In this document: positions 37,647-44,818 of the stretch, piece by piece | How positions within the stretch are numbered: the first letter of the stretch is position 1 | Layout of the letters: every line of letters starts with the position of its first letter | Origin: a virus | Length of the DNA: 63,039 nt | Virus record (IMG/VR): IMGVR_UViG_3300011116_000296 | Location: 1 to 63,039 of that record | Reading direction: 5' to 3' (one strand) | Position numbers and translations under genes: made by a program | Notes under the pieces: generated by a model | Database searches by the model: none | Seen by the model: the letters and a program-made list of their open reading frames with translations, nothing else | Told to the model about the DNA's origin: nothing

Positions 37647-38600
37647 ATGAACATAGCATTAGATAACGTAGATCAAGACAAACTGAAAGAATTGTTTATA
37701 GCAAAGCCGAGCCTTAGAAACCTCGCGTTCGACTTCTGCACAGCGTTCAATGTCAAGATTAGTCGTATCAAGAATAGTGGTGCACTGCGTCTAGCCACAC
37801 CGAACGGATTGGATGCGGGTGAACTATCTACTACAACTAACTCACGCGATAGAAGTGAAGCGGTTTATATCTATGAGAATCAGTATCTCATCAGGAAGGA
37901 GAAGGCAAGCTCCAACTCCAGTAGAAGTGAGCGTGATTCTAATAAGATTGCAACACTCATTAGAACGCTGAAGAAGAACAACGAGTATCCTAGTGATGTG
38001 GCTATGACTAAGGCTTATGCAGAAGAAATAGTTGTCGCGCTACATCCAGTAAAAGATGGTGCTCGTTATGGCGCACCGAAAATAGAATTGAACAAAGATA
38101 TAACAAAAATGTTGGCAGAATTCTATTTAGGTGTTGACACGCTTTCAATCAAGCAGTACTCTAGCGAACTCAAAGATTCGTACAGTAAATATTTAGTTGA
38201 AATGAAAAAATACGATGAGTCAGCAGACGACTTTAAAAGATTCTGCAAGGGCTTCAAGATCATAGGTATCGCCTATGAGAACTATCATGATGATGGCACA
38301 GTAGCGCCCAAGTACATTGTCGGTGAAGGCGATGTAGTTACTACTGACAATAGCAACGGTAAGGTACTCGTTCAGGGTAGCCTGAAATCCTATTCATCCC
38401 TGAAGGAAGTGCCCGAAGTTGCAGTTGATGCGATGATGATCGCTACATACATGCAAGGTAAATCGACCGAGAGATCTTATTCCAACCGCAATGAATTGTT
38501 TATCGGTAGGATCGACAAGTACCTGAGCGAACTCGACATCGGTGTGGGCTATCGCAACAGCATTGTGTGGGTGGCGATTCCTAAAACGCCAAAGATGTAA
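37647..38600 (+). CDS. Unknown protein with divergent codon use, 317 aa
   Basis: ATG 37647 follows AAGGAGAGAACC; upstream in-frame ATGs lie inside the previous gene. MNIALDNVDQDKLKELFIAK, AFDFCTAFNVKISRIKNSGAL, SEAVYIYENQYLIRKEKAS and a helical middle; the end is AIPKTPKM. About half the Arg codons are AGA/AGG, whereas the ATPase and VWA genes use almost only CGN. It may be a later acquisition. No family recognised. Confidence 0.76.
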   Translation: MNIALDNVDQDKLKELFIAKPSLRNLAFDFCTAFNVKISRIKNSGALRLATPNGLDAGELSTTTNSRDRSEAVYIYENQYLIRKEKASSNSSRSERDSNKIATLIRTLKKNNEYPSDVAMTKAYAEEIVVALHPVKDGARYGAPKIELNKDITKMLAEFYLGVDTLSIKQYSSELKDSYSKYLVEMKKYDESADDFKRFCKGFKIIGIAYENYHDDGTVAPKYIVGEGDVVTTDNSNGKVLVQGSLKSYSSLKEVPEVAVDAMMIATYMQGKSTERSYSNRNELFIGRIDKYLSELDIGVGYRNSIVWVAIPKTPKM

Positions 38601-39016
38601 TGTACAGCGAAACAGAATACATCACCCAATATATGCGCTCACTACACGATGCTAACAAATGGCCTGCCATGCCATACAAGACTCCTGATATGTGGCGCGT
38701 TCCTGTGTACAAAGATGACGATACATACGCCGTTGTTGTACAACCTGACAGAGTGCGGTACTTCACGGCAGAAGCATTACCTGATTTCATGAAGGCATCG
38801 CTCTCAATGATTCAAGCGTTTCCGCCGCCTAAGAAAGAACTACATCATGTATCGGTCACGGATGCTTATATCAATGCCCATGAGCCTAAGCTCGACGATG
38901 TGGGATGGATGGTGTGCAAAGATTTGTACATCGTAATCATGCACGTCACGCAGCTTGGCGAGATTGGGTATAACAAGGAGAAGTCTACATGGCAGATACA
39001 CCTGAACGCAAAGTAA
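38600..39016 (+). CDS. Unknown protein, 138 aa
   Basis: MYSETEYITQYMRSLHDANKWP, MWRVPVYKDDDTYAVVVQPDR and a mixed C-terminus (MVCKDLYIVIMHVTQLGEIGYN). Its first base is the last base of the previous stop (TAATG). It overlaps the nuclease gene by 28 nt. No family recognised. Confidence 0.72.
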   Translation: MYSETEYITQYMRSLHDANKWPAMPYKTPDMWRVPVYKDDDTYAVVVQPDRVRYFTAEALPDFMKASLSMIQAFPPPKKELHHVSVTDAYINAHEPKLDDVGWMVCKDLYIVIMHVTQLGEIGYNKEKSTWQIHLNAK

Positions 39017-39285
39017 AGAAGAAGGTTCTCGCAGAACTGGCTTCAATCGGAGCGTACTACACCATGCCCGTAACAAGTGGATTTGGTAATTCAGGGGTCC
39101 CTGACATTCTATGTTGTTACAACGGATGGTTCATCGGCATAGAGTGTAAAGCGAACGGCGGTAAGCCAACGAAATTACAGCAGTCTCATTTAGATGAGAT
39201 TGAGATGCGGGGCGGCTTGTCGTTCATCGTCGATGAACACAATGTCGGGATTATTAAACAACTCATATTGGACAACGCAAAATGA
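38989..39285 (+). CDS. VRR-NUC domain nuclease, 98 aa
   Basis: The PD-(D/E)XK core is complete in this short protein: ERKVKKKVLAELASIGAYYT, GNSGVPDILCCYNGWFIGIECKA (in parts: GVPD, then IECK) and KLQQSHLDEIEMRGG. Stand-alone VRR-NUC proteins are common in phages and are thought to act as structure-specific endonucleases in replication or recombination. Length is normal. ATGA overlap with the next small gene. Confidence 0.88.
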   Translation: MADTPERKVKKKVLAELASIGAYYTMPVTSGFGNSGVPDILCCYNGWFIGIECKANGGKPTKLQQSHLDEIEMRGGLSFIVDEHNVGIIKQLILDNAK

Positions 39286-39446
39286 AAGAACTTAAATATC
39301 TTACAAGAGCATTACCAACACGTATGTGTACAGACCCCAAGTTTAAATTTAAAAATGCCGCGCAAACAGATGTGCGTCGTACATGGCGCAAGGCGCGTTT
39401 ACTCATGCGACTAGCGAAAGGAAACCCCTATGAAAGCCTTACTTGA
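39282..39446 (+). CDS. Small basic protein, 54 aa
   Basis: MKELKYLTRALPTRMCTDPK then FKFKNAAQTDVRRTWRKARLLMR. Starts in an ATGA with the nuclease stop and overlaps the next gene by 17 nt. Very basic and possibly nucleic-acid binding. Function unknown. Confidence 0.62.
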   Translation: MKELKYLTRALPTRMCTDPKFKFKNAAQTDVRRTWRKARLLMRLAKGNPYESLT

Positions 39447-39612
39447 ATTCGCATACCCCGAAGATGAGCACAAACTTCAACATGCGATGCGAGCAACAGA
39501 ATACTACGATGCACTATGCGACATAGACAACATACTAGCAATGCCTCACACGAAGGCGGAAGCCTACACGAAGATCAGAGCAGTAATACTAGAAGTACTA
39601 GGGGAGGTGTGA
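39430..39612 (+). CDS. Small acidic helical protein, 60 aa
   Basis: MKALLEFAYPEDEHKLQHAM, EYYDALCDIDNILAMPHTKAEA and YTKIRAVILEVLGEV: two helices in the style of small phage antirestriction or regulatory proteins. Site GAAAGGA upstream. Unknown function. Confidence 0.7.
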   Translation: MKALLEFAYPEDEHKLQHAMRATEYYDALCDIDNILAMPHTKAEAYTKIRAVILEVLGEV

Positions 39613-39704
39613 CATGGCCTTTCCCCCCATTCCCAAATCCAAAAGACAAGGGAACCAAACAACCGAAGTTCAACCCTGACAACTACGAGGATGCACCTGT
39701 ATGA
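39609..39704 (+). CDS. Possible micropeptide, 31 aa (GTG start)
   Basis: From GTG 39609 (GTGA overlap with the previous stop): MTWPFPPFPNPKDKGTKQPK and a NYEDAPV end, with TGA overlapping the next ATG. A competing 21-codon frame from ATG 39614 has better ribosome-site spacing. Both are short and Pro/Lys-rich, so only the ATGA/GTGA overlap pattern favours this one. Confidence 0.4.
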   Translation: MTWPFPPFPNPKDKGTKQPKFNPDNYEDAPV

Positions 39705-39889
39705 AAGACGATGACGATGACATTCAAGACTACGTTCGCCCTTGGGTTGGGCTGACAGATGAGGAGATTGAAGACGCTATTGATGATGGCTTTGCATTTG
39801 GTCTGAGTGATGGGAACATATCAAACCAAACCGTGATTCGCTATGTCAGGATTATTGAAGCCAAACTTAAGGAGAAGAACAGTGGCTAA
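39701..39889 (+). CDS. Small acidic protein, 62 aa
   Basis: MKDDDDDIQDYVRPWVGLTDEEIEDAI and DGFAFGLSDGNISNQTVIRY: strongly acidic first half, helix at the end. DNA-mimic-like charge, but without further evidence. ATGA-coupled. Confidence 0.7.
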   Translation: MKDDDDDIQDYVRPWVGLTDEEIEDAIDDGFAFGLSDGNISNQTVIRYVRIIEAKLKEKNSG

Positions 39890-40112
39890 GTTACCTTACA
39901 CATACACAATCTGCCCCGACCAAGAGGCACCCAAGCAATTCACTGCCAGTTGTAAAGACATGGGCGAGATGCTACGGCACAGCCCCAATGGTGATCTGAC
40001 CATCAACCAAAAGCGCACTGCAACATGGGACATGTGGTCAGGCAATCACATGGGTCACATTGAGGAAGCGTTGCATGAGATGACGAAGAAGGAAAAACCC
40101 AATGACAAGTGA
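39882..40112 (+). CDS. Small protein, 76 aa (GTG start)
   Basis: GTG 39882 with AAGGAG 7 nt upstream and a short overlap with the previous stop: MAKLPYTYTICPDQEAPKQF, MGEMLRHSPNGDLTINQKRTATWD and EEALHEMTKKEKPND. Unknown function. Confidence 0.7.
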   Translation: MAKLPYTYTICPDQEAPKQFTASCKDMGEMLRHSPNGDLTINQKRTATWDMWSGNHMGHIEEALHEMTKKEKPNDK

Positions 40113-40596
40113 CGAAGTTTATAAACTGATTGAAGCCAACGGACTGACTTTGCACGGCGACATTGAACACTTTGCCGCCCTTGTCGCTTCTGCCGAGCGT
40201 GAGGCGTGTGCTGAAGTTTGCAAGAAACATGCAGATGTGTATGCGAAGCTTGAACAAAACCCAACAGCGCAGTCGGCATGGGCGGCTTGCATTGATAACC
40301 GTGATGCCATCCGAGCAAGGGGCAATGTCGCTACAAACGACACATCACAAAAACGTGTCGATGAAACAAGTAAAAGCGTACATAAACCTATGCACCCACA
40401 GTTAAAGGCCATGCTTGAAGAATACTTTGACAAATGCTTTGCTGAATCAGCACCACAGCGCAAGCCGCTGACGGATGAGGAGATTAATCGTTTGTGGTCA
40501 CAATCATTGGCAGACACTGAAGGCGAGACATGGCTTCCTTTGCGAGAATTCGCCCGAGCCATCGAAGCCGCACACGGCATTAAGGGGGAAGCATGA
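40102..40596 (+). CDS. Unknown protein, 164 aa
   Basis: Helical N-half (YKLIEANGLTLHGDIEHFAALV, ACAEVCKKHADVYAKLEQN), a linker (TSQKRVDETSKSVHKPMHP), then KPLTDEEINRLWSQSLADTE and FARAIEAAHG. The LTDEEI...FARAIEAAHGI ending is frequent at the C-terminus of small phage proteins of unknown role. Coupled by ATGA to its neighbours. Confidence 0.72.
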   Translation: MTSDEVYKLIEANGLTLHGDIEHFAALVASAEREACAEVCKKHADVYAKLEQNPTAQSAWAACIDNRDAIRARGNVATNDTSQKRVDETSKSVHKPMHPQLKAMLEEYFDKCFAESAPQRKPLTDEEINRLWSQSLADTEGETWLPLREFARAIEAAHGIKGEA

Positions 40597-40757
40597 ACCA
40601 ACCTTGGTACATCAGATTTGGTTGGTGGCTTTGCGAAAAGACAGGCCACCTTGGGGCGCGAACAGGCTGGATTTACAACGGCTATTTTCACAAAGAATGC
40701 AAACTTTGTGGGCGCATTGTGAGTGAGCCAATCAAAGAGGAGAAGAACAATGGATGA
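40593..40757 (+). CDS. Small zinc-binding-like protein, 54 aa
   Basis: Frame from ATG 40593 (ATGA): MNQPWYIRFGWWLCEKTGHL, WIYNGYFHKECKLCGRIVSEP. His-Lys-Glu-Cys-x-x-Cys plus an earlier Cys and His suggest a zinc site. Overlaps the next gene by 8 nt. Confidence 0.6.
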   Translation: MNQPWYIRFGWWLCEKTGHLGARTGWIYNGYFHKECKLCGRIVSEPIKEEKNNG

Positions 40758-40872
40758 AGGTTACTACTGCGTGGTCTGTGGCAAGTACATCGAAGCCGTC
40801 GATGGCGTGATAGTGCATGACGACATACCGCACCCAGACATGGCGTTTGACGATGAGGAGAAGCCACAATGA
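40750..40872 (+). CDS. Small CxxC protein, 40 aa
   Basis: MDEGYYCVVCGKYIEAVDGV then HDDIPHPDMAFDDEEKPQ: one CxxC and a pair of His make a minimal metal-binding knuckle, with an acidic tail. ATGA with the excisionase-like gene. It resembles small phage treble-clef proteins. Confidence 0.62.
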   Translation: MDEGYYCVVCGKYIEAVDGVIVHDDIPHPDMAFDDEEKPQ

Positions 40873-41078
40873 ATGAGCAACTGATGACACAAGAAGAACT
40901 CGCATTCCGTTGGAAGATCAGCGAGGCCACATTGGAGCGCGACAGGTCTCTAAAACAAGGGTGTCGATACCTGAAGATTGGTGGATTGATTCGCTACAAG
41001 ATTCAGGATGTGCTGGAGTACGAAGACGCTTGTACGCATGAGCCAAAAGCAGCCAAGCTACGGGAGAAAAACACATGA
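40869..41078 (+). CDS. AlpA/excisionase-like HTH protein, 69 aa
   Basis: MTQEELAFRWKISEATLERDRS is a MerR-type winged HTH (recognition helix around ISEATLERDR), and YLKIGGLIRYKIQDVLEYE is the wing and final helix of the HTH_17/AlpA family. It could regulate early promoters or bind DNA as an architectural factor. No integrase is present, so excision is unlikely. Confidence 0.78.
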   Translation: MNEQLMTQEELAFRWKISEATLERDRSLKQGCRYLKIGGLIRYKIQDVLEYEDACTHEPKAAKLREKNT

Positions 41079-41191
41079 ACATTGACCCGTTTTCTTTTTT
41101 TGTTGGGGTAGGAATTGCCATTTTTGCAAGACTGTGCATTCTGGTGACAGACGCAATTATTGAAAAAATAAAAAAGGAGAAGAACACGTGA
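41075..41191 (+). CDS. Micropeptide with TM helix, 38 aa
   Basis: MNIDPFSFFVGVGIAIFARL then CILVTDAIIEKIKKEKNT. One TM helix with a basic tail. ATGA overlap at the start and GTGA at the end tie it into the microgene train. Confidence 0.6.
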   Translation: MNIDPFSFFVGVGIAIFARLCILVTDAIIEKIKKEKNT

Positions 41192-41415
41192 GCAAATCAA
41201 AAACACCTGAGCCACTGTACAGGCAGTTCACGCCCGAAGAAGATCGAGGCAAGACACGGGTCAGCAAGTATTACCGAGTCAATCAGAACATGGATGCGCT
41301 GGGTACGGGCTTACACCCATACAACATTGAGTGCAACTTACGAATTGACTTTGATCTTGACGGTGGCATCTACAAAGTTGAGTGGAGCAACAAAGTTCTA
41401 GGAGAAAGAAAATGA
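41188..41415 (+). CDS. Small protein, 75 aa (GTG start)
   Basis: GTG 41188 in a GTGA overlap, with AAGGAG upstream. SKSKTPEPLYRQFTPEEDRGK, TRVSKYYRVNQNMDALGTGLHP and CNLRIDFDLDGGIYKVEWSN: beta-rich C-terminus. Unknown function. Confidence 0.7.
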   Translation: MSKSKTPEPLYRQFTPEEDRGKTRVSKYYRVNQNMDALGTGLHPYNIECNLRIDFDLDGGIYKVEWSNKVLGERK

Positions 41416-41621
41416 TTCACACTGAAGAAGATGACGAGTTCGAGCGCATAGCGCATGAGAACGCTATGAAGTCAGGACAGCCATATCACTACGATGTGTT
41501 TGTATCTCCATCACAGCGTAATACAGTCTTAGAAGAAGTGGCGAAAGAGTTTGACAAGATGAAATCGCTTGGCGATACAGCGGCAAGTTTTTCCGCATTT
41601 GTAAGAGGCATGAAAAAATGA
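41412..41621 (+). CDS. Small acidic protein, 69 aa
   Basis: ATG 41412 (ATGA with the previous stop): MIHTEEDDEFERIAHENAMKS, PYHYDVFVSPSQRNTVLEEV and LGDTAASFSAFVRGMKK. Alpha/beta, unknown. Confidence 0.7.
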   Translation: MIHTEEDDEFERIAHENAMKSGQPYHYDVFVSPSQRNTVLEEVAKEFDKMKSLGDTAASFSAFVRGMKK

Positions 41622-41872
41622 ACAAAATACTTAACCCTTGGGAAGAGTTGGCGCAAGTAGATCGTCCGAGTATTTTTGCGACCGACCCGTACTTTCGTGC
41701 GCGTAACCCAAGCAATCAAATCAAAAGTAAGGAGGATCTAGGATACAAACAATTCGGCACGTTCACACGAGCTAAAGAAAGACAGCCAAACAAACACGAA
41801 GGAGTTTTAACAGATGCCAAGGCCAAAGCCCCCCGCCCCCCTAAAGGCACGATACGTACGTTTGTCCGATAG
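41618..41872 (+). CDS. Small basic protein, 84 aa
   Basis: MNKILNPWEELAQVDRPSIF, ATDPYFRARNPSNQIKSKEDL and a basic tail with APRPPKGTIRTFVR. Its last 59 bases overlap the start of the next gene in another frame, so the tail may be a by-product of that overlap. Confidence 0.66.
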   Translation: MNKILNPWEELAQVDRPSIFATDPYFRARNPSNQIKSKEDLGYKQFGTFTRAKERQPNKHEGVLTDAKAKAPRPPKGTIRTFVR

Positions 41873-41996
41873 GGAATGGCTAATTTTTAAACAACTAGGC
41901 GGTGCTGAATGGCTAAGAGAAACATTAGACAAAAAAGCACCAATGCCCAAGCAGTACTACGACACTTTTCAACAACCAACCAAGGAACTATCATGA
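41814..41996 (+). CDS. Small conserved phage protein, 60 aa
   Basis: VRLSDREWLIFKQLGGAEWLRETLDKK is a conserved helix-turn-helix-like block found in small phage and prophage proteins, probably DNA-binding. AAGGAG lies 9 nt before the ATG. ATGA with the DUF3310 gene. Confidence 0.72.
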   Translation: MPRPKPPAPLKARYVRLSDREWLIFKQLGGAEWLRETLDKKAPMPKQYYDTFQQPTKELS

Positions 41997-42463
41997 TTAA
42001 AAAAATACCAATGTCAAAACAAATTCTTCAATATGTTGCGGCTAACCCCAACGCTAAACCCAAAGACATCGCAAAAGCTTTAGACGCTACAACTGCTTAT
42101 GTGTACACAGTTTTATGGAATGCTAAGAAGAAAACTAAAACTAAACTGCCACGCAAGGTAATGACGTTAAAACAAATCAAAGAAGCGACCGCTCGTGTGC
42201 AAGAGTTTATTAGGCAAGATTTACCCCCGTTGCCGTCAACTCAAATTGAAATGTTTGAACCCGCAACCGATCCAGTCAATCACCCCGCGCATTACAAGGT
42301 GGGTGGCATTGAGACCATCGACTTCATTGAAGCCAAGAAGCTGGGCTACAACCTTGGTAATGTGGTGAAGTATCTTACAAGAGCCGACCACAAGGGCAAC
42401 AAGTTAGAAGACTTGCGCAAGGCGCAGTGGTATCTGACTCGCGAAATCAATTCACTCAAGTGA
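41993..42463 (+). CDS. HTH plus DUF3310 protein, 156 aa
   Basis: ATG 41993 (ATGA overlap). Residues 7-50 look like a winged-helix HTH (ILQYVAANPNAKPKDIAKAL, then ATTAYVYTVLWNAKKK). The C-terminus is DUF3310: DPVNHPAHYKVGGIETIDFIE, then GNVVKYLTRADHKGNKLEDLRKA in parts. DUF3310 proteins are early phage proteins of uncertain role, sometimes called SaV-like. The HTH fusion suggests DNA targeting. Confidence 0.85.
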   Translation: MIKKIPMSKQILQYVAANPNAKPKDIAKALDATTAYVYTVLWNAKKKTKTKLPRKVMTLKQIKEATARVQEFIRQDLPPLPSTQIEMFEPATDPVNHPAHYKVGGIETIDFIEAKKLGYNLGNVVKYLTRADHKGNKLEDLRKAQWYLTREINSLK

Positions 42464-42467
42464 GGCG

Positions 42468-42950
42468 ATGATGCTAGAAGGTATCAAGATACTAGGGGAA
42501 CGTATAGTCAACATGCCTGAACTGTACGACCCAAATGAAAACAGAGTAAAAGAAATCAAGGTAGGCGACCCTGAATTTCCTATGGAACATCAAGTAGATC
42601 AACTTATTCAGCTCGTTTGCGAAAACGCTGATGGAATCTTTACCGATGAAGAAGTTAAATACATCAAAGACTCCATAGTCGAGTGTAGGCGCAAGGTGTT
42701 TAACTCTTGGGTGGTGGGCATCATCGCAGACCAAGATTTAATCTTACCAAGAACCCGAGCGCAAAGTAAGCAGAACGATGAACGCGAGGAAGAGGAACGT
42801 AAGTGGCGCTTGGAACGAGAAAAAGAGAAGCGTAAAGAAATGCGTGAACGACAACTCGCGATGGAGCAGATGGAACAACGCATGAAGCAAGATGAAATGC
42901 TACGTGGTGGTAGAGGTATCGCTTATAACAACTTAACAGGATTGCTTTAA
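42468..42950 (+). CDS. Coiled-coil protein before the polymerase, 160 aa
   Basis: LEGIKILGERIVNMPELYDPNE, then FPMEHQVDQLIQLVCENADGIFTDEEV (in parts). A highly charged Arg/Glu/Lys coiled coil follows (REEEERKWRLEREKEKRKEM) and a Gly-rich end. Its last base is the first of the polymerase start (TAATG). Possibly a replisome accessory; no family known. Confidence 0.75.
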   Translation: MMLEGIKILGERIVNMPELYDPNENRVKEIKVGDPEFPMEHQVDQLIQLVCENADGIFTDEEVKYIKDSIVECRRKVFNSWVVGIIADQDLILPRTRAQSKQNDEREEEERKWRLEREKEKRKEMRERQLAMEQMEQRMKQDEMLRGGRGIAYNNLTGLL

Positions 42951-44818
42951 TGAGTTTAATTACGGTGGATTTTGAGACCTACTACACCAATACTGGACTG
43001 GGTTTCTCCAAGCAAACAACAGAAGAGTACATCCGTGACCCGAAGTTTGAGGTCATAGGCGTTGCTGTTCAGATAGATGCTGGCGACCCAGTTTGGTATT
43101 CAGGCGACCGTGAAACGCTACGCAAGTGGCTTGGGCAATTTGACTGGAAGAATAGCATGGTCATTGCTCACAACATGCTGTTTGACGGAGCGATTCTGAA
43201 GTGGCACTTTGGTATCACACCAATGGGGTATCTCGATACGCTATCTATGGCGAGAGCCATACATGGTGTTGAAGTCGGTGGTTCACTGGCCAAACTAGCG
43301 TTGCGCTACCAAATAGGAGAGAAAGGTACAGAAGTTAATGACGCTATCAACAAGCGCCGTACCGACTTCACTCCCGATGACTTGGCGCAGTATGGTCGGT
43401 ACTGTGAGAATGACGTTAAGTTGACCTACGAGTTGTTCTGCCGTATGGCGCAAGGCTTTCCGATGGAGGAGTTAAAGCTCATCGACATGACCCTGCGTAT
43501 GTACATCCATCCGATGTTGTGCATTGACCAAGACACATTGAAGGAACGTCTCGACGGGTTACAGAAAGAGAAATCAGAATTACTTTCTTCACTGATGGAG
43601 AAGCTTCAGTGCGAGACTGAGGAAGATGTTCGTAAAAACTTGTCAAGCAATAGCAAGTTTGCAAAGATACTACAAGACCTTGACATTGAAGTGCCGATGA
43701 AGGTCAGCCCCACGACTGGCAAGCAGATGCCCGCACTTGCCAAGAAGGACGAAGGGTTCATTGCCCTGACTGAGAGTGAAGATACTTTTATCCAACACTT
43801 GTGCGCTGTGCGCCTTGGAACGAAGTCAACACTAGAGGAGAAACGCATCGAGCGTTTCATGAAGATTGGGGAACGCAATAAGGGAATGATTCCCATCCCC
43901 CTGAAATACTATGGAGCGCATACAGGCAGATGGTCGGGTACTGACAAGATTAACTTTCAGAACTTACCGAGCCGCGATCCAAAGAAAAAGGCTTTGAAGA
44001 AAGCCATCGTACCGCCTGATGGTTACGTCGTTATTAACTGTGACTCATCGCAGATCGAGGCGCGGGTTCTACCTTGGCTTGCGGGTCAAGATGATATTGT
44101 GAAACTCTTTGCTGATGGTGAAGACGTTTACTCTGTGTTCGCGTCTGCTGTGTACGGGCGCAAGATTACCAAGAAAGATCCCATTGAGCGATTCGTGGGC
44201 AAAACTTGTATTCTGGGCCTTGGCTACGGCACTGGGGCTTTAAAGTTACAGCACACACTGTCTACCACGCCCCCGGGCGTAAAACTCACCGAGGATGAAT
44301 GTAAAGACTTGGTTGGCAAGTACCGTCAAATTAACGACAAGATCATCGAGCTATGGGCTGAGGCCGATCAGATGCTTGAAGAGATGATGAACTCAAAGAT
44401 CACCGAGCCTAGGTCGTTCGGTAAACACGACTGCGTATTCTACGACAACGAAGGGCTGATACTGCCCAATGGCTTTCGTATCCGATACACCAACCTACGC
44501 CGCGAGTACGAGGACGGTAAGTCCAAAGTGATGTATGACTCACGCAAGGGCAAGGTCTCTATTTGGGGCGGTGCTGTGGTTGAGAACGTGGTTCAAGCTC
44601 TAGCAAGGATCGTCGTGGGCACTCAGATGGTTGAGATCAACGAGAAGTATCGCGTTGCATTGACTGTGCATGACGCCGCTGTTAATGTTGTTCCTGCGGA
44701 TGAGGCTGACGAGGCTGTGGCCTTCATAACTGGCATCATGTCTAAAGCCCCCGAGTGGGCAACCGGCCTACCTGTCGCATGTGAAGCGGGCGTTGGCGCA
44801 ACCTATGGAGACTGCTGA
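42950..44818 (+). CDS. polA: DNA polymerase, family A with 3'-5' exonuclease, 622 aa
   Basis: Replicative polymerase. Exonuclease: Exo I ITVDFET (Asp7, Glu9), Exo II AHNMLFD (Asp79), Exo III YCEND (Tyr151, Asp155). Polymerase: motif A CDSSQIEAR (Asp365, Glu370), O-helix RFVGKTCILGLGYG (Arg414, Lys418, Leu422, Tyr426) and motif C LTVHDA (His574, Asp575). All catalytic residues are present. Leu422 sits where E. coli Pol I has Phe762. Leu there is a known viral variant that has been linked to slower or temperate-type replication. No 5'-3' exonuclease domain. Overlaps the next gene by 1 nt. Confidence 0.96.
   Translation: MSLITVDFETYYTNTGLGFSKQTTEEYIRDPKFEVIGVAVQIDAGDPVWYSGDRETLRKWLGQFDWKNSMVIAHNMLFDGAILKWHFGITPMGYLDTLSMARAIHGVEVGGSLAKLALRYQIGEKGTEVNDAINKRRTDFTPDDLAQYGRYCENDVKLTYELFCRMAQGFPMEELKLIDMTLRMYIHPMLCIDQDTLKERLDGLQKEKSELLSSLMEKLQCETEEDVRKNLSSNSKFAKILQDLDIEVPMKVSPTTGKQMPALAKKDEGFIALTESEDTFIQHLCAVRLGTKSTLEEKRIERFMKIGERNKGMIPIPLKYYGAHTGRWSGTDKINFQNLPSRDPKKKALKKAIVPPDGYVVINCDSSQIEARVLPWLAGQDDIVKLFADGEDVYSVFASAVYGRKITKKDPIERFVGKTCILGLGYGTGALKLQHTLSTTPPGVKLTEDECKDLVGKYRQINDKIIELWAEADQMLEEMMNSKITEPRSFGKHDCVFYDNEGLILPNGFRIRYTNLRREYEDGKSKVMYDSRKGKVSIWGGAVVENVVQALARIVVGTQMVEINEKYRVALTVHDAAVNVVPADEADEAVAFITGIMSKAPEWATGLPVACEAGVGATYGDC

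Noticed and set aside
40119-40691. 190-codon minus-strand frame opposite the 164-aa gene
   Set aside because: Antisense shadow: low-complexity Ser/Ala/Cys content, no ribosome site, in a region of dense plus-strand coupled genes.
40869-41078. Lysogeny module (excisionase plus integrase)
   Set aside because: The AlpA-like protein stands alone; no tyrosine or serine recombinase, CI-like repressor or attachment site was found.
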